Assembly: GCA_963812525.1 (NCBI GenBank)
Contig: CAWEVL010000012.1
Span: 186,001 to 250,000 of the forward strand
DNA: 64,000 nucleotides
Reading direction: 5' to 3'
Source: Bog-756 sp963812525
GTDB taxonomy: Bacteria > Actinomycetota > Acidimicrobiia > Acidimicrobiales > RAAP-2
In this document: positions 36,852 to 46,140 of the stretch, in pieces
Layout: each line of letters begins with the position of its first letter
Numbering within the stretch: the stretch's first letter is position 1
Notes under the pieces: model-generated
Told to the model about the DNA's origin: nothing
Seen by the model: only the letters and a program-made list of their open reading frames with translations
Databases searched by the model: none
Translations under genes and position numbers: made by a program

Positions 36852-37951
36852 GGGAGATCCCCGAGGTCCCCGGGGTGATGACGGCGGGCCAGGTGGTCCA
36901 GACGGCCCGGTACATCGCCTCGCTCCAGCTCCCCGACGGCATGATCGAGTGGTTCCCGGGAGGGCACTGCGACCCCTGGAACCACGTCGAGGCGGCCATG
37001 GCCCTGACCGCGGCCGGCATGGACGCCGAGGCCGACCGGGCCTACCAGTGGCTGGTCGACACCCAGCTCCCCGACGGCAGCTGGTTCAACTACTACCTGG
37101 CCACCGGCATCGAGGACTCCCGGCTCGACACCAACGTCTGCGCCTACCTGGCCACCGGGGCGTGGCACCGCTACGTGTCCACCGGCGAGCTCGACGGCCT
37201 CGAGCACCTGTGGCCGGCGGTCGAGGCCGGGGTGGACTTCGTCCTCCGTTGGCAGCGGCCCGACGGTTCGATCCACTGGTCGCTCGACGCCTCGGGGTTC
37301 CTCGAGGAGTACGCACTCCTCACCGGCTCGTCCTCGATCTACCACAGCCTGCGCTGCGCCATCGCCTGTGCCGAGCGCCTGGGACACGAGCGGCCCGACT
37401 GGGAGCTGGCCGCCGGCCGGCTGGCCCACGCCGTGGCCCACCAGCCCGAGGCCTTCGCCCCCAAGGAGGAGTTCGCCATGGACTGGTACTACCCGGTCCT
37501 GGCCGGCGCCATGAGCGGCGAGGCCGCCCATCGGCGGATGGAACAGCAGTGGTCCAAGTTCGTGCTGGACGGCCGGGGGGTCCGCTGCGTGTCCACCGGC
37601 GAGTGGGTCACGGCGGCGGAGACCGCCGAGTGCGTGCTGGCCCTCGACGTCCTCGGGCGGGACGAGGCCGCCCTCGAACTGCTGGGCTGGGTCCAGGCCC
37701 TGCGCAACGAGGACGGCTCCTACTGGACCGGGATGGTCTACCCCGAGGAGGCCACCTACCCGCCCCTCGAGCGGTCGTCCTACACGGCGGGGGCCATGAT
37801 CCTGGCCGCCGACGCCCTCAGCCGGACCACCCCGGCCTCGGGGATCTTCCGCGGGGAGGGGCTGCCCAGCCACCTCGACCTCACCGAGCCCGCCCCGGGA
37901 TCGCCCGTGGAGCCGGCCGTGCGCGCCCCGGGTTCGTCCGGAGGGCTCTGA
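36848..37951 (+). CDS. Prenyltransferase/squalene-cyclase-like alpha/alpha-barrel protein
   Basis: A 367-residue protein built of repeated helical pairs. Repeats show 'Q-x-P-D-G' turns: 'ASLQLPDGMIEWFPGG', 'VDTQLPDGSWFNYYLAT', 'RWQRPDGSIHWSLDASG', 'QALRNEDGSYWTGMVYPEEA'. This QW-like pattern is that of the alpha/alpha toroid shared by terpene cyclases, prenyltransferase beta subunits and glycan-processing (six-hairpin) enzymes. I do not see the DXDD of squalene-hopene cyclase, so a cyclase role is unlikely; a glycan-binding or glycosidase-like role alongside the GT4 and methyltransferase is plausible. ATG 36848 overlaps the methyltransferase stop (ATGA). Confidence 0.7.
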   Translation: MREIPEVPGVMTAGQVVQTARYIASLQLPDGMIEWFPGGHCDPWNHVEAAMALTAAGMDAEADRAYQWLVDTQLPDGSWFNYYLATGIEDSRLDTNVCAYLATGAWHRYVSTGELDGLEHLWPAVEAGVDFVLRWQRPDGSIHWSLDASGFLEEYALLTGSSSIYHSLRCAIACAERLGHERPDWELAAGRLAHAVAHQPEAFAPKEEFAMDWYYPVLAGAMSGEAAHRRMEQQWSKFVLDGRGVRCVSTGEWVTAAETAECVLALDVLGRDEAALELLGWVQALRNEDGSYWTGMVYPEEATYPPLERSSYTAGAMILAADALSRTTPASGIFRGEGLPSHLDLTEPAPGSPVEPAVRAPGSSGGL

Positions 37952-38011
37952 GCCCCGTCCTCCCCCCGGGACCCCGGCCCCGTCGGGAACCTCGCGGCGA
38001 CCTGCGTGGCG

Positions 38012-38028
38012 CCGGCAGGAACTGCCGG
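38012..38028. terminator. Hairpin between convergent genes
   Basis: CCGGCAG-GAA-CTGCCGG, a perfect seven-base stem with a three-base loop, lies in the 121 bases between the plus-strand alpha/alpha-barrel gene and the convergent acyltransferase gene. It has no T-tract. Confidence 0.45.
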
Positions 38029-38072
38029 TGCGACGGTGCCTGCCGGCCGAGCGACGGACCCGGGCCCGTCGC

Positions 38073-40367
38073 TCACCACCCCAGGCCGAGGGCCCGGCCG
38101 ACCACCCGGGCCAGGTAGACCGAGTACGACGCCGTGATGTGGTACTTGTCCCAGTACACCACGTACCGGCCGATCACCGGGGTACAGGTGGTCGAGCAGA
38201 ACCAGGGAAGGACGCTGACATACCTCGCCCCAACCTCGGCGGCGGCCGCCCGCTCGGCCCGGTTGTACTGACCTTCGAACCTGGCGTTGGCTGACGAGCA
38301 CGACTGCACGTCGGACGGGTGGAGGGAGAGGCACTCCGTCGCCGCCTGCTGGAGGATCGGAATGTTCCCGAGGACGATGACGTGGCGGGCCGGCACATCG
38401 AGCATGCGGACGGTGTTGACCAGGCCCTGCTGCCACTGGGCCGCCGAGTAGGGCCTGCCGTCCGGTTGGCCGCGGAACTCCTGGGTGATGACGACCAGAT
38501 CGGGCCGGAGGGCGTTGATGCGGGCGACGGCGAACCGGTGCCACTGGTCGCACGGCGTGTAGTCACCTCCGGCCGGTCCCCAGCCAGTGGGATCGCCGTA
38601 GTGGAGCGCGTCGGCCGGACAGTCGCCCTTCCCGAGGTAGACGAGCCTCCAGTGGGTCAACGTGGCCACGAGCCGGAGCGAGGTGAACCACATGGCGGCA
38701 TGGGAGTCGCCGTAGACGACCATGGTGCGGGTGCCGTGCGGGTCACCGAAGACACACGGGGGGATGCTGGTCTGTCCCAGCGATGGCCAGCACCCGCCGA
38801 CGGGCCCACCGAAGTCCGTCCTGACTCCGGCCAACGAGGGCGTGAGATCAGGAGGCAGCGACCGGATGTCCGCCGCCTTCCGTACCGATTGCTCCACGAC
38901 GTCCGAGTCGGCGGCCACGTTCGAGCGGAGGAAGGCCTGGGCCTGGGTGGAGAACGCCGCGCCACCGCCGGTCACCGGCGGTGGCGCGGGAGTGGAGGAG
39001 CCGTGCGAGTCGAGCTCCGCGGTGGCGACGCCCACCGATGCGATGATCAGTACGAAGCCCAGGAGGACGGGAGTCCACCGCCCGAGCCGGTGCAGGCGGG
39101 CGTGGCGCACCGGGTTCTCGACCAGGGAGAACGTCACCGTCGAGGCGGCGAGGGCCACCAACAGCCAGAGCGCGTTCTTCCGGAACGGGAGGGACGAGGA
39201 CCCGGCCGCATCGGCGGCCAGGATGAGGATCGGCCAGTGCCAGAGGTAGAGCGAGTAGGAGCGCATGCCGAGCCAGCGGAACGGGGCCAGGCGGAGCAGG
39301 GACTCGGCCGCCGCCGGTGGACGGGAGGACCCTCCGGCGATGACCAGGGCTGCACCCACCACCGGGATGGCCACCAGTGAGCCCGGATAGGCGGTGTGGC
39401 TGTCGAAGGCCACGGCCGAGTAGCCGATGGCCAGCAGACCCAGCCAGGTGAGGGTGGAGGCCAGGGTGCCCGGCAGCCGCAGGAGCCAGGGCGTGTTGAC
39501 CGCCACCAGGGCGCCCAGCGCCAGCTCCCAGGCCCGGGTGAAGGGGGAGAAGTAGGCGGCCGACGGATTGGAGGCCGTCTGCACCACGGACATCGTGAAC
39601 GAGGCGACGGCGATGCCGGACAGGACGACGGTCAGCCGGGTGGCCAGTGACCACCGGGAGCGGAGGGCGCCGATGATCAGAAAGATCGTCGGGTAGACCA
39701 GGTAGAACTGCTCCTCGACGGCCAACGACCAGAAGTTCAGCAGGGGGGACGGGGGCTGGTGGGCCGACAGGTAGTCCGTGCCGACCGCGGCGAAGTGGAA
39801 GTTGGCCAGAAAGACCGCCGTCCAGCGGGCATCGATGGCTGTCTGGTTGCCGAACACCACGCCGACCACCAGGTAGGTGGTCACCACGGTGGCGACGATC
39901 ACCAGGGTGGCGGCCGGGATGATCCGGCGGCTCCGCCGTCCGTAGAAGTTGAGGAGCGACGTGCGACCGGATGCGTCCCGCTCCCGGAGGAGGACTCCGG
40001 TGATGACGAAACCGGAGATGACGAAGAACACGTCGACGCCGACGTATCCGCCGCTCAGTCCGGTGAGGCCGCCGTGATAGAGCACGACCAGGGTGACGGC
40101 GACGGCCCGCAGACCTTCCACGTCGGGGCGGAACCGACGATCACCGGGCGCGGTCCCCGCTTCGTCGGTCAGACGAGAGGCGACCTCCGACTCGGGCGCC
40201 ACGGGTACGGTGTCCACCGCCCGCCCGGCCCGGTCCGGGTCTGAGCTCACCGACACGGGTGCCGAACCGTCGCCATCCACCGCGCTCCCCCCGTGCAGCC
40301 CACGCACACCTCCTGTGACGCCCCGAGCACCGATCCGTCGGCGGGCGACGGCGCCGTGCTCGGCCAC
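38073..40367 (-). CDS. Acyltransferase-3 with C-terminal SGNH domain
   Basis: A 764-residue paralogue of the genes at 1.4 and 47.3 kb. The core starts at about residue 78 with 'DRRFRPDVEGLRAVAVTLVV' and continues 'GVDVFFVISGFVITGVLL', 'LLNFWSLAVEEQFYLVYPT' and 'MRSYSLYLWHWPILILA'. The C-terminal SGNH domain has 'TMVVYGDSHAAMWFTSLRL' and a final 'YWDKYHITASYSVYLA' (Asp-x-x-His). The N-terminal 75 residues are poorly conserved and low in complexity, so translation may start later, for instance at the GTG encoding 'VSVSSDPDRAG'. Likely role: O-acylation of surface glycan on the outer face after acyl transfer through the membrane. Confidence 0.88.
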   Translation of the reverse strand: MAEHGAVARRRIGARGVTGGVRGLHGGSAVDGDGSAPVSVSSDPDRAGRAVDTVPVAPESEVASRLTDEAGTAPGDRRFRPDVEGLRAVAVTLVVLYHGGLTGLSGGYVGVDVFFVISGFVITGVLLRERDASGRTSLLNFYGRRSRRIIPAATLVIVATVVTTYLVVGVVFGNQTAIDARWTAVFLANFHFAAVGTDYLSAHQPPSPLLNFWSLAVEEQFYLVYPTIFLIIGALRSRWSLATRLTVVLSGIAVASFTMSVVQTASNPSAAYFSPFTRAWELALGALVAVNTPWLLRLPGTLASTLTWLGLLAIGYSAVAFDSHTAYPGSLVAIPVVGAALVIAGGSSRPPAAAESLLRLAPFRWLGMRSYSLYLWHWPILILAADAAGSSSLPFRKNALWLLVALAASTVTFSLVENPVRHARLHRLGRWTPVLLGFVLIIASVGVATAELDSHGSSTPAPPPVTGGGAAFSTQAQAFLRSNVAADSDVVEQSVRKAADIRSLPPDLTPSLAGVRTDFGGPVGGCWPSLGQTSIPPCVFGDPHGTRTMVVYGDSHAAMWFTSLRLVATLTHWRLVYLGKGDCPADALHYGDPTGWGPAGGDYTPCDQWHRFAVARINALRPDLVVITQEFRGQPDGRPYSAAQWQQGLVNTVRMLDVPARHVIVLGNIPILQQAATECLSLHPSDVQSCSSANARFEGQYNRAERAAAAEVGARYVSVLPWFCSTTCTPVIGRYVVYWDKYHITASYSVYLARVVGRALGLGW

Positions 40368-40456
40368 CGGATCGGGACTCCCGAATCCCGAAAGTTACCG
40401 GGGAATCGGCTCGACCGCTGCCCGGCCGGGCGGGATCGCCCGGCGCCAACGCCGGC

Positions 40457-41137
40457 TCAGACCCGGCGGAGCACCCGCAGTGATCCGCACTCCCCGTCCT
40501 CGACGAACTCCTCGGAGTCGAGGGCGGCCCGCCAGATGTCATAGGGCGGGCGCCCGCCGTCGGCCGGGTCCGGGAACACGTCGTGGATGGCCAGCCAGCC
40601 GTCCCTCATCACCAGGGGGGACCAGCCCTGGAAGTCGGCCCAGGCCGGCTCGACCCCGTGCCCGCCGTCGATGAAGCAGAAGGCCAGCGGTGTCGACCAG
40701 TGGGACGAGACGGTGGGCGAGTCGCCCACCAGCCCGATCACCGACGCCTCGAGGTCGGCCTCCATCACGTTGCGCCGCCAGTGGGGGAGGGTGTCGATGC
40801 GCCCGGTGCCCGGATCGACCAGGGCGCGGTCGTGATGCTCCCACCCGACCTGGTTCTCCTCGGAGCCGTGGTGGTGGTCGAGGCTGAACACCACCGCTCC
40901 GGTCTCCTCGGCGGCCGCCCCGAGGTAGACGGTGGACTTCCCGCACCAGGCGCCGATCTCCATCAGGGTGGCCCGCTCGAACGACGCCCCGGCCCGCAGG
41001 GCGGCCAGATAGAGGGCCTCGCCCTCGTCGTCGGGCATGAAGCCGGTGGCCAGGCGGGCCCTGGCGAACAGCTGCTGACGGCGCAGGGTGCGTTCGGGAT
41101 GATCGGCGGCGTGGATGGTCGAAGGGGAGCGATCCAT
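40457..41137 (-). CDS. Class I SAM-dependent methyltransferase (Methyltransf_24-like)
   Basis: A 226-residue protein. 'ERATLMEIGAWCGKSTVYLGAA' is the SAM-binding loop of the class that includes O-methyltransferases and CmcI-like enzymes; 'GAVVFSLDHHHGSEENQVGW' ends strand 2; 'LAFCFIDGGHGVEPAWADFQ' and 'DGWLAIHDVFPDPADGG' carry the Asp residues that normally bind a metal or the acceptor hydroxyl. The ATG at 41137 gives a compact protein; longer in-frame extension upstream overlaps the opposite-strand gene and is not credible. It lies divergently from the GT2-methyltransferase fusion at 41309. Confidence 0.82.
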   Translation of the reverse strand: MDRSPSTIHAADHPERTLRRQQLFARARLATGFMPDDEGEALYLAALRAGASFERATLMEIGAWCGKSTVYLGAAAEETGAVVFSLDHHHGSEENQVGWEHHDRALVDPGTGRIDTLPHWRRNVMEADLEASVIGLVGDSPTVSSHWSTPLAFCFIDGGHGVEPAWADFQGWSPLVMRDGWLAIHDVFPDPADGGRPPYDIWRAALDSEEFVEDGECGSLRVLRRV

Positions 41138-41308
41138 CCGTGAAGCCTTCCACGGTGGTGCACGATCCGACAGCTGGGGCACCGGCCGGGTGGTGTCCGT
41201 GCAGGTGAGGGGCGTGACACCGGGTTCGGCGGGCTCCGCAGCTTTCCCTCCGGGGTGGGGCCGCGTACCATGGTGGCGCCTACGGGCACCGTACCGGGGG
41301 GAGGGGTG

Positions 41309-42739
41309 ATGGGATCCATCGAGAAAAAGCGGATCGGCGTGCTCGTGGTGGCGTACAACGCCGCGTCCACGCTGGCCAAGGTGCTCGACCGCATCCCGCA
41401 CGAGATCCGACCGGATATCGAAGAGGTGATCGTGAGCGACGATCACAGCGACGACTCCACCTATCTGGTCGGTTTGGGGTACCAGCAACTGTCCGACCTG
41501 CCCATCACCCTGATCCGGCAGCCGGCCAACCTGGGTTACGGCGGGAACCAGAAGGCCGGCTACGACCTGGCCATCGAGCACGGACTGGACATCGTGGTCA
41601 TGCTCCACGGCGACGGCCAGTACGCCCCCGAGTCGCTGCCCGACATCGTGGCCCCACTGATCCGGGGCGAGGCCGACGCCGTCTTCGGGTCCCGGATCAT
41701 GATCAAGGGGGCGGCCCGTAAGGGAGGTATGCCCCTCTACAAGTTCGTCGGCAACCGCATCCTGTCCCGGTTCGAGAACGCCGCCCTGGGCACCGAGCTC
41801 TCCGAGTTCCACTCGGGGTACCGGGCCTACGCGGTCAGCGCCCTCAAGCAGATCCCCTTCGAGCGGAACTCGGACGGCTTCAATTTCGACACCCAGATCA
41901 TCATCCAGCTGCACGACGCGGGCATGCGCATCGCCGAGGTGCCCATCCCCACCTACTACGGCGACGAGATCTGTTATGTGGACGGCGTGGGCTACGCCGC
42001 CGATGTGACCAAGGACGTGGTGGCCTACCGGCTGCAGAAGGCCGGCTTCGGTGACGGCAGCCGTATCGCCCTGTCCGAGGAGTACCAGCTGAAGCCCAGC
42101 GAGGACAGTTCGCACGGCCGGATCTCCACGCTGCTCAAGTCCAAACCACCCAGCAAGATCCTCGATCTCGGTTGCTCCAGCGGGCTGCTGGCGGAGCGCC
42201 TGGAGGCGATGGGCCACCACGTCACCGGGGTCGACGTGATGGAGATCGCCGGGGTCACCGGGCGGACCAGTTCGTTCGTGCAGGCCGACCTCAACGACGG
42301 CATCCCGCCCGAGGTGGGTACGGGCTTCGACATCGTGCTGGCCGCCGACGTCCTCGAGCACCTGGTCAATCCCGGGAACCTGATGGGCCAGGTCGGCAAC
42401 GTCCTCTCGCCCGACGGGACGGCCCTGTTCTGCGTACCCAACATCGCCCACTGGTACCCCCGGCTGCGTTCCACCTTCGGGATGTTCGACTACGACCAGC
42501 GGGGCATCCTCGACTCGACCCACCTGCGGTTCTTCACCCGCCGGAGCATCCGCAAGCTGGTCGAGCGCCAGGGGTTCACCGTTCGGAGGATCGAGTCGGT
42601 CGGCCTTCCGTTGGACGCCCTGGGCATGGAGGGCACCAAAGCCCACGCTCTCCGCCTGGTGGACCGGCTCCTGTTGGACCTGTGGCCCACCATGTTCGGC
42701 TACCAGTTCATCGTCGAGGCCACCCCCAACCGGTCCTGA
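41309..42739 (+). CDS. Fusion: GT2 (dolichol-phosphate-mannose-synthase-like) + SAM methyltransferase
   Basis: A 476-residue two-domain protein. Residues about 5-255 are a GT2 transferase: 'KRIGVLVVAYNAASTLAKVL', 'DIEEVIVSDDHSDDSTYLVG', 'QPANLGYGGNQKAGYDLAIE', 'IVVMLHGDGQYAPESLPDIV' (D-G-D-x-Q) and 'AVFGSRIM', as in DPM1/polyprenyl-phosphate glycosyltransferases, but without C-terminal membrane helices. Residues about 280-470 are a methyltransferase: 'SKILDLGCSSGLLAERLEAM', 'HVTGVDVMEIAG', 'FDIVLAADVLEHLVNPGN'. ATG 41309 follows a G-rich GGAGGGG. The fusion implies sugar transfer and methylation on the same acceptor. Confidence 0.88.
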   Translation: MGSIEKKRIGVLVVAYNAASTLAKVLDRIPHEIRPDIEEVIVSDDHSDDSTYLVGLGYQQLSDLPITLIRQPANLGYGGNQKAGYDLAIEHGLDIVVMLHGDGQYAPESLPDIVAPLIRGEADAVFGSRIMIKGAARKGGMPLYKFVGNRILSRFENAALGTELSEFHSGYRAYAVSALKQIPFERNSDGFNFDTQIIIQLHDAGMRIAEVPIPTYYGDEICYVDGVGYAADVTKDVVAYRLQKAGFGDGSRIALSEEYQLKPSEDSSHGRISTLLKSKPPSKILDLGCSSGLLAERLEAMGHHVTGVDVMEIAGVTGRTSSFVQADLNDGIPPEVGTGFDIVLAADVLEHLVNPGNLMGQVGNVLSPDGTALFCVPNIAHWYPRLRSTFGMFDYDQRGILDSTHLRFFTRRSIRKLVERQGFTVRRIESVGLPLDALGMEGTKAHALRLVDRLLLDLWPTMFGYQFIVEATPNRS

Positions 42740-42766
42740 CCCCACCCGTGGGCCCCTGATCGCCTG

Positions 42767-43354
42767 CTACCCCCGGGCCAGCTCGACCAGGGTGTAGACG
42801 GCGAACCCGGCCAGCAGCACGCCGCCCGCCTTGCGGATGACGGCCAGGGGCAGGACCCGCAGCAGGGCCCGGCCGCCGAAGGCCCCGACGGCGGCCACGG
42901 CGGCCAAGGCGGCGAAGGCCCCGAGGAACACCTCGGCGGGGGCGTGGTACTTGGCGGCCAGGTTGGCCGTGAGGATCTGGGTGAGATCACCGAACTCGCC
43001 GATGAAGATGACCAGGAACGCCGCCCCCACCGTCTTCAGCCCCTTGCGGGCCGAGTCGGCCTCCTCCTCGCCCTCCTCCTCCTGGCGGGACTCCGGGACG
43101 AACAGGAGGTAGGCGGCGCCGGCGGCGAACAGCAGCGCGGTGACGCCCTCGATCCACTGGTGGGGGAGCAGCTGGAGCAGCTGGCCGACGGCCACGGCCA
43201 CGGCGGCGTGGATGCCGAAGGCCACGGTGGCACCGATCCACACCAGGAGGGGCCGGTACCGGCTGCCCATGATCAGGGTGGCGATCATGGTCTTGTCGGG
43301 CAGTTCGGCCACGAAGATGATGGCGAACACCGTGGCGATGACGCTGAACTGCAC
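42767..43354 (-). CDS. GDT1/UPF0016 family cation exchanger (Mn2+/Ca2+)
   Basis: A 195-residue, six-helix membrane protein with the two signature acidic motifs: 'FVAELPDKTMIATL' in helix 1 and 'FIGEFGDLTQILTA' in helix 4, corresponding to the duplicated E-x-G-D-(K/R)-(T/S). The halves are inverted repeats separated by the acidic loop 'EEEGEEEADSARKG'. The family exports Mn2+ or Ca2+ in exchange for protons. It stands between the GT2 fusion (convergent) and aminopeptidase N, with no partner gene. Confidence 0.9.
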   Translation of the reverse strand: MQFSVIATVFAIIFVAELPDKTMIATLIMGSRYRPLLVWIGATVAFGIHAAVAVAVGQLLQLLPHQWIEGVTALLFAAGAAYLLFVPESRQEEEGEEEADSARKGLKTVGAAFLVIFIGEFGDLTQILTANLAAKYHAPAEVFLGAFAALAAVAAVGAFGGRALLRVLPLAVIRKAGGVLLAGFAVYTLVELARG

Positions 43355-43510
43355 CGCCTCAGGTTACGGACTGGGCGGTCCGGAGTCCGACCACCGACCG
43401 GTACGCCGCCTCCGGGAGCCACCGCCCGTTCGGACCGGGGCTGGAATCCGGCCCCCATGGGGGCGGCGCGCCGGCCCGGCGGTCAGCCGGTCGGCGGGGC
43501 AGGCGGTGGG

Positions 43511-46117
43511 TCAGACGGTGGGGAGGTCGAGGGACCCGGTGAGGGTGGAGGCCAGACCGGCACCCTCCCGCTCGCCGAAGGCCACGTTGACCGCCAGGCG
43601 CTCGAGGATCTGCTCGACCGTCCGGCCCCCGGCGGCCAACGGGTGGGCCTCGACGAACGCCGTGACCTCCTCGGCCAGCTCGGGGGGGCTGCACAGGGTC
43701 CGTACCCCGTCGAGCATGCGGGGGAGGATGTTGGACGGGAACTTGGCCACCAGGGTGTCCCACTCCTCGGTGATCCGCCGCCAGGTCGCCGGCCCGGCCT
43801 CCCGGTTGGCCACCAGGGCCTGGAGCACGAAGGGCGCGTTCTGGGTCCGGACCTCGGTGATGGCCAGCTCGAAGGTACGCGAGGCCAGCGCCGGATCGGA
43901 GAAGGAGGCCAGGGCGTAGAGGTAGCGGATCTCCTCCTGGGGGGTGGACGGGGCCCGGTAGCGGGCCAGGAAGGCCTCGAACTCGACGGTGCCGCCGTCG
44001 GAGGCCACGATGTCCAGGACGGCCGACTCGGTGTCGGGGTGCAGGGCCACGGTCCCGGCCTGAGCGAACCGGCGGGCCGCCTCGGCCTTGGTGTCGGGGT
44101 CGTCGCCGATGGTGCCCGAGCGTGCGCAGCACCGACGCCCGCAGGGACGGGGTGCGCTCGTCGTCGTCGCCCCTCGGGTCCCACCCGAGCTGGCCGGACA
44201 GGGGACCGAGCAGGGTGCGCACGGCCAGGGCCAGCACCGGGCGGTCACCGTCGGGGACCACCCGGTCGAAGAGGCCGAGGGCCCCGAGGACCACCGACCA
44301 GACGCTCGGGTCGCCTTCGGCCGAGTCGGCCAGGGCCCGGGCCAGGGCCAGCAGGTCGGCCAGCGGGGCCCGGCCGGACAGGGCCGCGGCCCAGCTGTCG
44401 GACACCAGGTTGTACCGCTCGAGGGGGGCCAGGTCGCCCAGCCGACCGGCCAGGAGCTCGACCGTGGCTGTGGGGTAGGAGACCCGGTAGTACCCCGACC
44501 CGCCGGCGTTGACCAGTTGGTCGGCCACCCCGGCGGCCGGGGCCGAGCCGGGCCCGTTGAGCAGGATGGGCAGCGGGTCGACGTCCCCCTGCCGCAGTGG
44601 CCGGGTCAGCACCGGCACCTGCCAGTCCGAGCCGATGGCCCCGCCGGTCTCCCCGCGGTAGGAGAAGGGCGCCTGGGTCAGGGAGCCGTCCTCGCCCACC
44701 CGGACCAGCGGGTAGCCGCCCTGGTTGATCCAGGTGTCCATGATGGTGCGGACGGCCCGGCCGCTGGAGCGCTCCAGGGCGTCCCACAGGTCCGACGTCT
44801 CGGTGTTGCCGTGGCTGTGGGTGGTCAGGTAGTCGTGGATGCCCTCGCGGAAGACGTCCGGCCCGATGAACTGCTCGAGCATGCGGAGCACGCTGCCGCC
44901 CTTCTGGTAGGTGAGGACGTCGAACATGCCCTGGGCCTCCTCGGGCCGCCCCACGGGAACTCGACCGGGCGGGTGGCGTGGAGCCCGTCGACGGCCATGG
45001 CCGCCTCCCGCTCGACCCCGAAGCTGACCCAGCGCTGCCACTCGGGACGGAAGGCGTCGACGGCCAGCACCTCCATGAAGGTGGCGAAGGCCTCGTTCAG
45101 CCAGATGCCGTTCCACCACTTCATGGTGACCAGGTCGCCGAACCACATGTGGGCGATCTCGTGGCAGATCACGTCGGCCACCCGCTCGAGCTCCACCCGG
45201 GCGGCCTGGGCCGGGTCGACCAGCAGCACCGACTCGCGGAAGGTCACGCACCCCAGGTTCTCCATGGCCCCGAAGGCGAAGTCGGGGATGGCCACCAGGT
45301 CGAGCTTGTCGGCCGGATAGGGGATGCCGAAGTAGTCGGTGAAGAAGCGCAGGGCGTGGGCCCCCACGGCGAGGGCGAACGGGGTCAGGTGGGCCTTGCC
45401 CGGGGTGTGGACGATCCGCAGGGGCACCCCGTCCGACGTCGAGGGGCTCGGTGGCCTCGAGGGGGCCGACGATGAAGGCCACCAGGTAGGTGGACATCAC
45501 CATGGTCGGGGCGAAGCGGACCCGGCGCTTGCCGCCGGGCTCGGGCGTCTCCTCGACCACCGAGCCGTTGGAGTAGGCGGCCAGGGCGTCGTCGACCACC
45601 AGGGTGACCTCGAAGGTGGCCTTGAGCTCGGGCTCGTCCCAGCAGGGGAAGGCCCGGCGGGCGTCGGTGGACTCCATCTGGGTGGTGGCGATGACGTGCT
45701 CGACGCCGGCTTCGTCGGTGAAGGTGGAGCGGTAGAAGCCGTGCAGCTTGTCGTTGAGGATGCCGGTGAACGCCAGGTGCAGGGTGGCCGGGCCCGGGCC
45801 GGAGGGGCTCGGCGAAGGTGAGGGTGACCCGCTCCTCGTCGGGGTCGTGGGCGATGTCGGAGGGGGCCAGGGCGTAGCCGGCGTCGGGGTCGCTGTCGTT
45901 GAGCTCGGCGAACGGTGACCTCCAGCTCGGCGGCGTTGAGGGTGATGGAGGGCGTCGGCGACCCCACGATGACGTCGATCTCCACGTCGCCGGCGAAGGT
46001 GGCCGCCGCCAGGTCGGGGGTCAGGACCAGCCGGTAGGCGTGGGGCCGGACGGTGGTGGGGAGGCGGTACGCGGGGGCCTCGGCCGTCGAGTCGATGTCG
46101 TTCGTCGGAGCGCTCAT
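43511..46117 (-). CDS. pepN: Aminopeptidase N (M1 metallopeptidase), about five apparent frameshifts
   Basis: About 869 codons, the usual PepN length. The zinc site is intact: 'VICHEIAHMWFGDLV' followed by 'WLNEAFATF' gives HExxH-x18-E, and 'AFGAMENLG' is the GAMEN exopeptidase motif. The frame breaks near 45905, 45805, 45437, 44952 and 44113. Between breaks the sequence reads continuously, e.g. 'MESTDARRAFPCWDEPELKA', then 'GMFDVLTYQKGGSVLRMLEQ', then the ERAP1-like C-domain to 'LASTLTGSLDLPTV'. It removes N-terminal amino acids from peptides in the cytosol. A TAGCCT box seven bases before ATG 46117 suggests a leaderless transcript sharing DNA with the divergent PfkB promoter. Confidence 0.88.
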
Positions 46118-46140
46118 GTGGGGCAGGCTACCGTCGCGAT
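46118..46140. promoter_or_regulatory. Overlapping divergent leaderless promoters (pepN / PfkB kinase)
   Basis: The decamer AGGCTACCGT (46125-46134) contains TAGCCT reading left, seven bases from the pepN ATG, and TACCGT reading right, six bases from the kinase GTG at 46141. The two boxes share the central TA. The same decamer occurs at 50043-50052 in another divergent pair. Only one polymerase could occupy this site at a time. Confidence 0.55.

Noticed and set aside
36848..37951. Squalene-hopene cyclase
   Set aside because: The helical repeats fit the fold, but the protein is too short (367 residues) and lacks the DXDD catalytic motif.
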